A stretch of DNA of 64,000 nt. It comes from CAIYZT01 sp947461435 (GTDB lineage Bacteria > Pseudomonadota > Alphaproteobacteria > Rhodobacterales > Rhodobacteraceae). Position numbers and translations under genes: made by a program. The stretch covers positions 1,240,001 through 1,304,000 of the forward strand of contig OZ260083.1 of assembly GCA_965284435.1 (NCBI GenBank). Reading direction: 5' to 3'. The notes beneath the pieces were generated by a model. That model was not told the origin of the DNA and did not search any database. It saw only the letters and a list, made by a program, of their open reading frames with translations. This document shows, piece after piece, positions 31,204-39,433 of the stretch (the stretch's first letter is position 1; each line of letters begins with the position of its first letter).

Positions 31204-31664
31204 ACCGCCAAGGCCGTGGTTTTGACCACCGTGCGCAGCGCGAAAGAGCTTTGCATTTGCCGCACGCCGGGCAACCGCGACAGGTGTTGGCGGTGGATGC
31301 GCGCAAAGTCTTCGGTGTTTTCCGCCATGATCTTCAAAAGGTAATCCGCGGTCCCCGCCATCAGATGACATTCCAGAATGTCCGGAATCCGCGCCACCTC
31401 CCGTTCAAAGGCATCCAACAGATCATCAGCCTGACCTTGCAGCGTGATCTCGACGAAGACAGTCGTCTGCCGGCCCAAACGGCGCGCGTCCAACAAGGCG
31501 ACATAGGCCGCGATGAACCCCTCGGTCTCCAGCCGTTCCACCCGGCGATGGCAGGCAGAGGGCGACAGATTCACCCGCTCTGACAACTCGGCATTGGTGA
31601 TCCGTCCTTCCTTTTGCAAGACAGTCAAAATGCGCCGGTCAGTTGCGTCAAGTTCGGAAAGCAT
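31200..31664 (-). CDS. Lrp/AsnC family transcriptional regulator
   Basis: A 154-residue regulator. Residues about 5-60 are the AsnC-type winged helix (LDATDRRILTVLQKEGRIT, LSERVNLSPSACHRRVERLE) and residues 70-150 the RAM ligand domain (VFVEITLQGQADDLLDAFE, CHLMAGTADYLLKI). It is divergent from alanine dehydrogenase with a 141-bp gap, so it is probably the alanine-responsive activator or repressor of ald, as in Mycobacterium AldR; that link is inference. The gap is A/T-rich near 31695-31725 but shows no clear Lrp box. Confidence 0.93.
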   Translation of the reverse strand: MLSELDATDRRILTVLQKEGRITNAELSERVNLSPSACHRRVERLETEGFIAAYVALLDARRLGRQTTVFVEITLQGQADDLLDAFEREVARIPDILECHLMAGTADYLLKIMAENTEDFARIHRQHLSRLPGVRQMQSSFALRTVVKTTALAV

Positions 31665-31805
31665 GGTGGATTCTTCGATAAATGGGGCAGAATTCAGAAT
31701 TATCTATCATAAAAATGGTGCAGGGCCACAGGAAAATCAAAACATCTGCACCCAAATCGGATCAGACTGACAGCCGAAGATGCTGAAAAAGTCTGGGAGG
31801 ACGCA

Positions 31806-32924
31806 ATGAAAATCGGTTGCCCGAAAGAGATCAAACCGCAGGAATTCCGCGTCGGGATGACACCGGATGCCGCGCGCGAGGCGGTGAATGCCGGTCATCA
31901 GGTCATGATCGAAACCATGGCCGGGATGGGTGCAGGCTTTTCCGATGCCGACTATGCCGCCGCCGGGGCCAAAATCCTTGCAACCGCGGAAGAAATTTTT
32001 GCTGCCGCCGACATGATCGTGAAGGTCAAGGAACCGCAGGCCGTTGAACGCAAGCGTCTGCGCCCCGGCCAGATCTTGTTCACCTATCTGCACCTTGCCC
32101 CCGATCCAGAGCAGACGGCCGATCTTCTGGCTTCTGGCGCCACCTGCATCGCCTACGAAACCGTGACCGATGATCGTGGCGGGCTGCCACTTTTGGCACC
32201 CATGTCCGAAGTGGCCGGTCGCCTTGCTCCTCAAGTTGGCGCATGGACGTTGCAAAAGGCCAACGGCGGGCGCGGTGTCTTGCTTGGCGGCGTTCCGGGT
32301 GTTTTGCCCGCCAAGGTTCTGGTGATTGGCGGCGGCGTTGTGGGCACGCATGCGGGAAAGGTCGCGGCCGGCATGGGCGCGGATGTCACCGTGATCGACC
32401 GTTCGGTCAATCGGCTTCGGTATCTGGATGATGTGTTTGGGCATGCCTTCAAGAACGCCTATGCCAGCGCAGGCAATACAATCGCCTTGGCCCGCGAGGC
32501 TGATCTGATCATCGGCGCGGTCCTGATCCCGGGCGCGGCCGCCCCAAAGCTCATCAGCCGTGCGCAGCTGGCCGAACTGAAACCCGGCGCGGCATTGGTC
32601 GATGTGGCCATTGATCAGGGGGGCTGCTTTGAAACCAGCCATGCCACCACCCATCAGGATCCGATCTACGAAGTGGACGGGATCATGCATTACTGCGTCG
32701 CCAACATGCCCGGTGCCGTGGCCCGCACCTCAACACAGGCCTTGGGCAACGCCACAATGCCTTTCTTGATGGCGCTGGCGAACAAGGGCTGGAAAAAGGC
32801 CTGCGCAGACGACAAGCACCTGCTGAACGGCCTGAATGTTCACGCGGGCAAGCTGACATATGCCGCAATCGGCACGGCGCTGGGGCTGCCCACAATCACC
32901 GGCGAACAGGCGCTCAGCCTGTAA
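31806..32924 (+). CDS. ald: Alanine dehydrogenase
   Basis: NAD-dependent reversible oxidative deamination of L-alanine to pyruvate and ammonia. The 372-residue product is full length and hexameric by family. It starts MKIGCPKEIKPQEFRVGMTP, with the substrate Lys in VKVKEPQ, HLAPDPEQTADLL, the Rossmann loop VLVIGGGVVGTHAGKVAAG, DVAIDQGGCFETSHATTH, and VANMPGAVARTSTQALGNAT. GGGAGGACGC precedes the ATG at 31806. It is controlled by its divergent Lrp-type neighbour in related systems, and has a strong terminator. Confidence 0.96.
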   Translation: MKIGCPKEIKPQEFRVGMTPDAAREAVNAGHQVMIETMAGMGAGFSDADYAAAGAKILATAEEIFAAADMIVKVKEPQAVERKRLRPGQILFTYLHLAPDPEQTADLLASGATCIAYETVTDDRGGLPLLAPMSEVAGRLAPQVGAWTLQKANGGRGVLLGGVPGVLPAKVLVIGGGVVGTHAGKVAAGMGADVTVIDRSVNRLRYLDDVFGHAFKNAYASAGNTIALAREADLIIGAVLIPGAAAPKLISRAQLAELKPGAALVDVAIDQGGCFETSHATTHQDPIYEVDGIMHYCVANMPGAVARTSTQALGNATMPFLMALANKGWKKACADDKHLLNGLNVHAGKLTYAAIGTALGLPTITGEQALSL

Positions 32925-32944
32925 GGGCGATCTCGCGCCGATCG

Positions 32945-32974
32945 GGGCGGTCCTTTGGGGCCGCCCTTTTTTTT
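32945..32974 (+). terminator. Rho-independent terminator of ald
   Basis: GGGCGG (32945-32950) pairs with CCGCCC (32961-32966), extended by inner TCC/GGG pairs, and is followed directly by TTTTTTTT. It lies 20 bases past the ald stop. Confidence 0.92.
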
Positions 32975-33041
32975 GGGGGTGCCGCGCAACGGAACGGCGC
33001 CAGGCCAACGTAGAAGCTTTTGTACCAATCAAGAGGCTTCG

Positions 33042-33638
33042 ATGTTTAAGAGATATTCACCCTATTGGGTCTGGGGGCTGTTGGCCCTTCCGGCCCTGAC
33101 CATGATGCCCGCCCTATTGACCGAAACCGGCCGCGCGTTTCACGGCCTTCTTCACCCCTCAGGCGAATGGGCGGCGCGGCTTTTGATCCTCTCCCTGCTG
33201 GTGACCCCGCTGATGTATCTGACAAAAGGCGCAAACTGGGTGCGATGGCTCAAATCCAATCGGCGCTATATCGGGGTTGCCGCCTTCGCCTACGCCGCCG
33301 TGCATGTTTATGTTTATGTGGTGGGCGAAGGAACCCTGGCCAAAATCCTGTCTCAGGCCACCGCTTTTGATATGTGGACAGGCTGGGCCGCCTTTGCGAT
33401 CTTTATACCCTTGGCCGCCACAAGTCTGGATTTGGCGGTGCGCAAAATGGGAAGATGGTGGAAGCCGGTGCAGCGCGCCACCTATGCCGCCGCGATCCTG
33501 ACCTTGTTGCACTGGGCCAGCCTGCACAATTGGTCCAATCCGATGGGCGCAGTCGTGAATTTTGCGCCGTTGATCGCTCTTACCCTGTATCGTCTTTGGT
33601 GGCTGTATCTTCGGCCCCGCCCCCAGGCTTTGGCCTGA
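33042..33638 (+). CDS. Ferric reductase-like transmembrane protein (MsrQ/YedZ-like)
   Basis: A 198-residue membrane protein with about six helices, among them YWVWGLLALPALTMMPALL, RLLILSLLVTPLMYL and FAIFIPLAATSLDLAV. Heme-ligand-type histidines occur in RAFHGLLHP, AAVHVYVYV and LLHWASLH, as in the ferric-reductase domain and in MsrQ, the b-heme subunit that feeds the periplasmic methionine sulfoxide reductase MsrP. No msrP gene is adjacent, so the MsrQ identity is only likely. The ATG at 33042 has AGAGG 8 bases upstream; the frame extends to 32955 through the ald terminator, which is implausible. Confidence 0.82.
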   Translation: MFKRYSPYWVWGLLALPALTMMPALLTETGRAFHGLLHPSGEWAARLLILSLLVTPLMYLTKGANWVRWLKSNRRYIGVAAFAYAAVHVYVYVVGEGTLAKILSQATAFDMWTGWAAFAIFIPLAATSLDLAVRKMGRWWKPVQRATYAAAILTLLHWASLHNWSNPMGAVVNFAPLIALTLYRLWWLYLRPRPQALA

Positions 33639-33670
33639 AAAAAAGGCCCCCCAGGATGATCTGGGGGGCC
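33637..33670 (-). terminator. Rho-independent terminator of mscL
   Basis: GGCCCCCCAG (33645-33654) and CTGGGGGGCC (33661-33670) form a perfect 10-bp stem with a GATGAT loop. On the minus strand the stem is followed by seven Ts (33644-33638), so it belongs to mscL, 20 bases beyond its stop. It overlaps the last codons region of the MsrQ-like gene on the other strand. Confidence 0.9.
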
Positions 33671-33690
33671 CCGTTCCGTCTGTCAGAAAC

Positions 33691-34101
33691 TTACTTCTTC
33701 AGCGCGGTCAAGATGTCTTTCAACAGGTCAACTTCAGACGGCCCTGCAGGGGCGGCGGGCGCCTCGGCCTTCTTTGGCATCATTTTGTTCATCGCCTTGA
33801 CCAGCATGAACACCACAAAGGCAATGATCACGAAATTGATCAGCGCGGTGATGAAGGCGCCATAGGCAAAGACGGCCGCACCAGATTCTTTGGCTGCTGC
33901 CAGCGACGCCGGGGCGGTGCCCGACAAGTCGATGAACATGTCCGAAAAATTCACGCCGCCCAAGATCAGTCCGATAATCGGATTGATCAAATCGCTGACG
34001 AGGCTGGTCACAATCGCCGTAAACGCGGCGCCAATGATGATACCAACCGCAAGGTCCATCACGTTGCCTTTCATAATGAAGGCTTTGAATTCTTTAATCA
34101 T
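33691..34101 (-). CDS. mscL: Large-conductance mechanosensitive channel
   Basis: Pentameric inner-membrane safety valve opened by membrane tension during osmotic downshock. The 136-residue protein is complete: MIKEFKAFIMKGNVMDLAVG as amphipathic N-terminal helix and start of TM1, GAAFTAIVTSLVSDLINP, the TM2 ALINFVIIAFVVFMLVKAMN, and a charged C-terminal helix SEVDLLKDILTALKK. GGGAACTGCAGT precedes the ATG at 34101. Gene is monocistronic with a terminator. The 171-bp leader contains a palindrome at 34159-34175 and a T/A tract at 34203-34213. Confidence 0.97.
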   Translation of the reverse strand: MIKEFKAFIMKGNVMDLAVGIIIGAAFTAIVTSLVSDLINPIIGLILGGVNFSDMFIDLSGTAPASLAAAKESGAAVFAYGAFITALINFVIIAFVVFMLVKAMNKMMPKKAEAPAAPAGPSEVDLLKDILTALKK

Positions 34102-34158
34102 ACTGCAGTTCCCTTGTCCTGTTTTTGCCCAATAGGCCCAGTTTTGTTACAATCTTGA

Positions 34159-34175
34159 CTTGCAGATCCTGCAAG
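34159..34175. promoter_or_regulatory. Palindrome upstream of mscL
   Basis: CTTGCAG-ATC-CTGCAAG is a perfect 7-bp inverted repeat with a 3-base spacer, 58-74 bases upstream of the mscL ATG and well past the sua5 stop. Operator or hairpin cannot be told apart from the sequence; it has no following T-run, so it is not a standard terminator of sua5. Confidence 0.4.
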
Positions 34176-34272
34176 CAAAAACCGCTTTACAGGAAAAACC
34201 TATTTTTTTTAAGAAAATTCTTTGTATCGCCTGCCTTGGCACCGCCGGCATCTACCAGTGACAACGCGCGAA

Positions 34273-35217
34273 CTACGCGCGGGGGGCGGCGGCCCGGCGC
34301 AAACGATCATTGATCGCCCGGCCCAATCCAACCTCGGGGATCGGTGCAATCGCAATGCGCCCGTCCGGACCCGCCAGGTCATCGGCGTGCCGCAGCAGAT
34401 GAAACATCTGCGCTGCGGCTTCGATCATGTCCCCGCTGGCAGACAGGGTCATGGGCCCCCCGACCGCGCCAAAGCCAATCATCACCTCACCGTGCTGCGC
34501 CTCAAAAGCATTCAGGCGCAGCCCCGCCGCGGGGGCATAGTGGCTGGCCAATTGCCCCGGCGCATTCGGCCGCGTCTCATCACCGCCAAGGCTCAGCGGC
34601 CCCAACACCGCTTCCAACTCTTCGGTGGCAATTCCGCCGGGCCGCAAAAGATGCGGCACAGGCCCGTCCAGACCAATGATCGTGCTTTCCAACCCGACCG
34701 CACAGGCGCCGCCGTCCACCACGGCGTCAATGCGCCCCGAAAGACCCTGCATGACATGCGCGGCGCGGGTGGGCGAAATCCGGCCCGAAGGATTGGCCGA
34801 CGGCGCGGCCAGCGCGCCTCCAAAGGCGTGAAGCAGGGCCAAGGCCACCGGATGAGCGGGCAGGCGCAGCGCAACGGACTCCAGCCCCGCCGTCACCAAA
34901 GGCGCCAAACCCGATCCCGCCCGCATTGGCAGAACAAGGGTCAAGGGGCCCGGCCAGAACCGCGCCGCAAGATCGCGCGCCCGCGCATCGAAAACCGCAA
35001 ACCGCTCCGCCATCTCCAGATCGGCCACATGAACGATCAAAGGGTTGAAATGCGGGCGGCCCTTCGCCGCAAAGATGCCAGCAACAGCACGGTCCTGTGT
35101 GGCATCGGCACCCAGCCCATAGACGGTCTCGGTTGGAAAGGCGACAAGCCCCCCCGCCCGCAAGAGTGCGGCTGCGGCGATCAGATCTTTCGGCTCAGCG
35201 CTCAGGGTTTGGGTCAT
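34273..35217 (-). CDS. sua5: L-threonylcarbamoyladenylate synthase (Sua5 type)
   Basis: Makes threonylcarbamoyl-AMP from threonine, bicarbonate and ATP, for the t6A modification of ANN-decoding tRNAs. The 314-residue protein has the YrdC domain in the first 200 residues (LLRAGGLVAFPTETVYGLGA, AAKGRPHFNPLIVHV, RFWPGPLTLVLP, AAPSANPSGRISPT, STIIGLDG) and the extra C-terminal Sua5 domain linked by GQLASHYAPAAGLRL. I start at the ATG at 35217; an ATG at 35262 adds 15 polar residues. It is divergent from the acyl-CoA dehydrogenase gene. Confidence 0.93.
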   Translation of the reverse strand: MTQTLSAEPKDLIAAAALLRAGGLVAFPTETVYGLGADATQDRAVAGIFAAKGRPHFNPLIVHVADLEMAERFAVFDARARDLAARFWPGPLTLVLPMRAGSGLAPLVTAGLESVALRLPAHPVALALLHAFGGALAAPSANPSGRISPTRAAHVMQGLSGRIDAVVDGGACAVGLESTIIGLDGPVPHLLRPGGIATEELEAVLGPLSLGGDETRPNAPGQLASHYAPAAGLRLNAFEAQHGEVMIGFGAVGGPMTLSASGDMIEAAAQMFHLLRHADDLAGPDGRIAIAPIPEVGLGRAINDRLRRAAAPRA

Positions 35218-35351
35218 GTCGGGCTTTTGACGCAGCGTAGGGGTTGAACTGTCAGGGTCCATCGCTCAGGTCTAACACAGACCGCAGCGGTTATGGCATG
35301 TGCCATGGCGCATAGCCGCCCTTGTTCCATTTGCCAAGTCGAGGAAATGTG

Positions 35352-37052
35352 ATGCCCTACCGTGCCCCGCTGGATGATTTTCACTTTGTGTTGTCACAGG
35401 TCGTCGGATTTGGCCGCGTGGCGGCAACAGACCGATTTGCTGATGCCGGCCCCGAGACGGTCGAGGCCATCTTGGCAGAGGCCGCCAAACTGTCAGAACA
35501 CACGCTCGCCCCGTTGAACCGTATGGGCGACAAACACCCCGCGCGCCTTGAAAACGGCAGTGTGCGCACCTCTCCGGGCTTTGCCGAAGGCTTTCGCGCC
35601 ATCGCGCAAGGCGGGTGGCTTGGCATGTCGGCCAGCCCGGCAGTGGGCGGCATGGGCCTGCCCATTACCCTGACCACCTGTGTGAACGAGATGATGGGAT
35701 CGGCCTGCTTGGCCCTTCAACTGAACCCTTTGATGACGCAGGGCCAGATCGAGGCGCTGGAACATCACGCCAGCGAGGCGATCAAGACGCTTTATATCCC
35801 AAAGCTGATCAGCGGCGAATGGTGCGGCACGATGAATCTGACCGAATCGCAGGCCGGCAGCGATGTGGGCGCACTGCGCACCAAGGCCGAGCGGAACGAC
35901 GATGGCACCTATGCCATCACCGGACAAAAAATCTATATCTCGTGGGCCGACAGCGATTTTGCCCAGAACATCTGCCATCTCGTGCTGGCCCGATTGCCCG
36001 ATGGCGGCGAAGGGACCAAAGGCATCAGTCTGTTCATGGTTCCCAAGATCTTGCCAAATCCCGATGGCACCCTCGGCGCGCGCAATGCGGTGAGCGTCGT
36101 CAGCCTTGAACACAAGTTGGGTCTGCACGGATCGCCCACCGCCGTGATGCAATATGACGGGGCGACAGGCTGGATGGTAGGAGAGCCGCACAAAGGCATG
36201 GCGGCCATGTTCACCATGATGAACAACGCCCGTCTGGGGGTGGGCGTGCAGGGCGTCTCTGTGGCCGAAGGCGCCTTTCAGCACGCCTTGGCCTATGCTT
36301 TGGGCCGCAAGCAAGGGCGCACAGCCCTTAGAACGGGCACGATCGTGGATCATGCCGACGTGCGCCGCATGCTGGGCCTGATGAAGGCACAGGTTTTTGC
36401 CGCGCGCTGCATCGCGCTATCGTGCGCAGTCTCCATCGACATGGCTCAGGCGACCGGTGATGCCGCATGGTTGGCGCGGGCGGCGCTTTTGACGCCGATC
36501 AACAAATCCTTCGGAACCGAAACCGGGATCGAGGTGGCGCAGATGGGAATCCAAGTGCACGGCGGCATGGGATTTATCGAAGAAACCGGCGCCGCGCAGT
36601 TCGGCCGTGATGTTCGCGTCACCGCCATCTACGAAGGCACCAACGGCATTCAGGCGATGGATCTTGTCGGACGCAAGATGATGGACGCGGGTGATGCCGC
36701 CTTTCGTCTGATCGACGACCTTCAAGCTCAGGCCGAGGCCGCCCGCGCCGTCCTGCCCGATCTGTCACAAGAGGTCTGGGCCGCCGCCGAGGCGCTGCGC
36801 GAGACAACCGAAGCTTTGGTTGGCCTTGCCATGGATGACCGATTTGCGGCCGCCGTCCCGTATCAGCGGGCCTTTGGCTTGGTGCTGGCCGGGCATTTTC
36901 ACCTGAAGGCAGCCTTGGCCGACCCCGCCCGCCTGCCCTTGGCGCGCCTCGCCATCCGGCGCTTGATGCCCGATTATGCGCCCCTGCTCGGCCAGGTGCG
37001 CGAAGGCGCCGACAGCCTTTACGCCCTCACGCCCGCGGCTTTGGGCGCATGA
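35352..37052 (+). CDS. Acyl-CoA dehydrogenase (with C-terminal extension)
   Basis: FAD enzyme of fatty-acid or related acyl-CoA oxidation, passing electrons to ETF; the ETF-QO gene is also in this window. At 566 residues it is of the long type with a C-terminal DUF1974/ACDH_C-like tail. Seen are TTCVNEMMGSACLALQLNP, the FAD/substrate-binding MNLTESQAGSDVGALRTKA and QKIYISWADSD, KLGLHGSPTAVM, and QIHGGMG-type IQVHGGMGFIEETGAAQFGRD with YEGTNGIQAMDLVGRK, where the Glu of YEGTNGIQ is the probable catalytic base. GAGGAAATGTG precedes the ATG at 35352. Chain length is unknown. The stop overlaps the MBL gene by 4 bp. Confidence 0.92.
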   Translation: MPYRAPLDDFHFVLSQVVGFGRVAATDRFADAGPETVEAILAEAAKLSEHTLAPLNRMGDKHPARLENGSVRTSPGFAEGFRAIAQGGWLGMSASPAVGGMGLPITLTTCVNEMMGSACLALQLNPLMTQGQIEALEHHASEAIKTLYIPKLISGEWCGTMNLTESQAGSDVGALRTKAERNDDGTYAITGQKIYISWADSDFAQNICHLVLARLPDGGEGTKGISLFMVPKILPNPDGTLGARNAVSVVSLEHKLGLHGSPTAVMQYDGATGWMVGEPHKGMAAMFTMMNNARLGVGVQGVSVAEGAFQHALAYALGRKQGRTALRTGTIVDHADVRRMLGLMKAQVFAARCIALSCAVSIDMAQATGDAAWLARAALLTPINKSFGTETGIEVAQMGIQVHGGMGFIEETGAAQFGRDVRVTAIYEGTNGIQAMDLVGRKMMDAGDAAFRLIDDLQAQAEAARAVLPDLSQEVWAAAEALRETTEALVGLAMDDRFAAAVPYQRAFGLVLAGHFHLKAALADPARLPLARLAIRRLMPDYAPLLGQVREGADSLYALTPAALGA

Positions 37053-38080
37053 GCGGTCTGATCACCTATCCCTGGCCAAATCCGCCCGCCGAAGGCGCTG
37101 CCACGGAACTGGCCGAGGGCGTGCTGTGGATGCGTCTGCCCCTGCCCATGGCGCTTGATCACGTCAATATCTACGCTTTGGCCGATCCCGATGGCTGGAC
37201 CGTGATCGACACGGGCATGAATTCGGGCAAATCCCGCGCGATTTGGCAGGCGCTTCTGGCCGGCCCTTTGGCGGGAAAATCGGTGGTACGGGTGGTCTTG
37301 ACCCACCACCACCCCGACCATGCCGGCCTTGTTGGCTGGTTTCAAGCCCAAGGCGCCGAGGTGATCAGCACCCGAACGGCGTGGCTTTACGCGCGCATGC
37401 TGACGCTGGATGTCCAAGATCGCCCCACAGCCCCGTCCTTGCTGTTTTATCAGCGCGCCGGTACCCCGGCGGCGCTGTTGCAGCTCAAGGCGGAAAGGCG
37501 GCCCTTCAACTTTGCCGATGTCGTAGCCCCCATGCCCCTTGGGTTCACCCGGATCGACGAAGGCTCTGTCCTCACCCTCGCCGGGCGGCGCTGGCGCGTG
37601 CGCATCGGACATGGCCATGCGCCCGATCATGCCACATTATGGAGCGAGGATGACAATCTGATCCTCGGCGGCGATCAGCTTTTGCCATCGATTTCCGCCA
37701 ATATCGGCGTCTATCCGACCGAGCCTGAGGCCGATCCTCTGGCCGATTGGCTGGCCTCGACAGCGGCCTTTGCCGCGCATGCCCGCGAAGATCATCTGGT
37801 GTTGCCCGGTCACAAACTTCCCTTCACCGGTCTGCCCACCCGCCTGCGGCAGATGGCCGAGAATCACCATGGTGCCTTGGCCAGACTGCTGGGCCATCTG
37901 TCCGTTCCCCGTCGCGCCTCCGATTGCTTTGTGCCGCTGTTCAAACGCGAGATTGCCGAGCCGGAATTTGATCTGGCCCTCGTCGAATCGGTGGCCCATC
38001 TGAACTATCTCTTGCGGCGCGGTCAGGTTTCGCGTTCCCTTGGGCCAGACGGGGCCTGGCTTTGGCGTACCGCACCATGA
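37049..38080 (+). CDS. MBL-fold metallo-hydrolase
   Basis: A 343-residue metallo-beta-lactamase-fold hydrolase. Metal ligands are seen in VLTHHHPDHAGLVG (HxHxDH), the later His in IGHGHAPDHATLW, the Asp in LILGGDQLLPS and the His in LVLPGHKLPF. The N-terminal strand pair (MALDHVNIYALADPDGWTVIDTG) is typical. A C-terminal winged-helix-like segment of about 70 residues (LFKREIAEPEFDLALVESVAHL) resembles glyoxalase-II-like or RNase-Z-like relatives with a C-terminal extension. It is coupled to the acyl-CoA dehydrogenase gene by an ATGA overlap, hinting at a thioesterase-like role, which remains a guess. Confidence 0.9.
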   Translation: MSGLITYPWPNPPAEGAATELAEGVLWMRLPLPMALDHVNIYALADPDGWTVIDTGMNSGKSRAIWQALLAGPLAGKSVVRVVLTHHHPDHAGLVGWFQAQGAEVISTRTAWLYARMLTLDVQDRPTAPSLLFYQRAGTPAALLQLKAERRPFNFADVVAPMPLGFTRIDEGSVLTLAGRRWRVRIGHGHAPDHATLWSEDDNLILGGDQLLPSISANIGVYPTEPEADPLADWLASTAAFAAHAREDHLVLPGHKLPFTGLPTRLRQMAENHHGALARLLGHLSVPRRASDCFVPLFKREIAEPEFDLALVESVAHLNYLLRRGQVSRSLGPDGAWLWRTAP

Positions 38081-38086
38081 GGGAAA

Positions 38087-38563
38087 ATGGACCAAGATCC
38101 GCCCAACAAGGCCGTACAGGCCGCCGCGCGGGACGCCGCGCACCTGACCGATGCGGCGCCTGATCTGTCCGATCCGGGCACCCCTTTGTCACACCTCTCC
38201 CCCTCCTTTGTCCCGCCGCCGCCGCCCAAAAGCGCCGCCGCCTTGGCCTGCGAGCGGATCATCCACAGCATCCGCGCGTTTGAGCAGCATTTGAACGCCG
38301 ATCAAGAGGTGGCCTTGGGCTCGGCAGGCTCCGAAGCCGGGATCGTTCAGATCGAAGGTCTGGGCTACTTCGATCCCGATCTGATCACCTTTTACGGCCG
38401 TGATGAAAGCGGCATGAAAACCCAGCTGATCCAGCATGTCAGTCAACTTTCAGTGATGCTGCGGGCAATCCCGAAACCCACCGCAGAAGAACCGGCCCGC
38501 CGCATCGGCTTTCGCCTGATGACAGGCTGGACGGGCGGCGATTCAGGGGATGCGTCGGCGTGA
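38087..38563 (+). CDS. DUF6173-like conserved protein
   Basis: A 158-residue cytoplasmic protein with a Pro-rich N-terminal 50 residues (SFVPPPPPKSA) and a compact conserved part from about 55: ERIIHSIRAFEQHLNADQEV, SAGSEAGIVQIEGLGYFDPDLITFYG and QLIQHVSQLSVMLRAIPK. I recognise this as a family common in Rhodobacterales and believe it to be DUF6173. No function is known and no catalytic motif is visible. It begins 6 bp after the MBL gene and probably shares its transcript. Confidence 0.72.
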   Translation: MDQDPPNKAVQAAARDAAHLTDAAPDLSDPGTPLSHLSPSFVPPPPPKSAAALACERIIHSIRAFEQHLNADQEVALGSAGSEAGIVQIEGLGYFDPDLITFYGRDESGMKTQLIQHVSQLSVMLRAIPKPTAEEPARRIGFRLMTGWTGGDSGDASA

Positions 38564-38652
38564 CGCGCCATCAAATCTGCCCCTTGCCCCCCGTGACAGG
38601 GCGGGCGGAATAGGGTAAGGGCAGGCAAACGACAATAGAAGGACTTGATGAA

Positions 38653-38787
38653 ATGGCAGAACACAAGCACGGCTCTATGGATATCAAAGTACAAGAGAAA
38701 ACTTTTGCTGGCTTCATGAAAATGTCCGCTTGGGTTGCAGTGATCAGTGTTGGCATTCTGATTTTCATGGCCTTGGTCAACGCCTGA
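38653..38787 (+). CDS. aa3-type cytochrome c oxidase subunit IV
   Basis: A 44-residue single-helix membrane protein: a short polar N terminus with AEHKHGSMDIKVQEKTFAGF, then one transmembrane helix, MKMSAWVAVISVGILIFMA, ending in VNA. This is the pattern of the small fourth subunit that caps the aa3 cytochrome oxidase in Paracoccus and Rhodobacter. The gene is shorter than the usual ORF cut-off. GAAGGACTTG lies before the ATG. No ctaC/D/E genes are adjacent; the subunit is commonly encoded apart from them in this order. Confidence 0.88.
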   Translation: MAEHKHGSMDIKVQEKTFAGFMKMSAWVAVISVGILIFMALVNA

Positions 38788-38803
38788 TTCAATCGAAAGT
38801 AAC

Positions 38804-39433
38804 ATGATGTTTCGTGCCGCCATGCGTATGGGCCTGCTTTTGGCCGCCTTGCTGACTGTTGCCGCCTGCGGTGCGGATGCAAAATTTGCGGACCCGTCCG
38901 CGCTTGATGCGGCCCGTTTCGTGTCGGGTCAGCCGCCCTCCGTCACCCTTTATACCGTGGTGAACAACCGCACCAATCAGGGCGCGCACAGTTCGCTCTT
39001 GATCGATGGGACGCAGCGCGTGATCTACGATCCCGCCGGCACATGGTATCACCCCACGGTGCCCGAACGCTATGACATGCACTACGGCATGAACGAGCGG
39101 ATGCTGAGCTATTATATCGACTATCACGCGCGCGAGACGTTTCGTGTGATCGAACAAAAGCTGCCCGTCAGCCAGGCCACGATCGATCAGATCATGGCGG
39201 CTGCGATTGCCAAGGGCTCGGCCGGCAAGGCCACCTGCGCCAACACGCTTTCGGGCATCCTGCACGATATTCCGGGGTTCGAAAGCATCGGTTTGACGTG
39301 GTTCCCCAACCAGCTCGCCAAAGATTTCGGCGCCTTGCCGGGTGTGACCGAACGGACAATCCGCGACGGCGATCCGGATGAAAACAGCGGCGTCTTGACG
39401 GTTCAGGTCAATGGGGAACCCGGCGGCATCTGA
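38804..39433 (+). CDS. Hypothetical lipoprotein
   Basis: A 209-residue predicted lipoprotein: signal peptide RAAMRMGLLLAALLTVAA followed by the lipobox Cys in LTVAACGAD. The mature part has the strand VTLYTVVNNRTNQGAHSSLLI, then RVIYDPAGTWYHPTVPERYD, a Tyr-rich YYIDYHARETFRV, and KATCANTLSGIL with a lone Cys. The order of His (GAHSS) before Cys (ATCAN) suggests a papain/NlpC-like permuted fold, but I cannot confirm it. Predicted anchored to the outer membrane or periplasmic face. The downstream mobA start lies inside its end. Confidence 0.72.
   Translation: MMFRAAMRMGLLLAALLTVAACGADAKFADPSALDAARFVSGQPPSVTLYTVVNNRTNQGAHSSLLIDGTQRVIYDPAGTWYHPTVPERYDMHYGMNERMLSYYIDYHARETFRVIEQKLPVSQATIDQIMAAAIAKGSAGKATCANTLSGILHDIPGFESIGLTWFPNQLAKDFGALPGVTERTIRDGDPDENSGVLTVQVNGEPGGI

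Noticed and set aside
29968..31371. 467-codon minus-strand open frame
   Set aside because: It is antisense to the transglutaminase-like and DUF2161 genes, which have clear family motifs; the frame has no homology signals.
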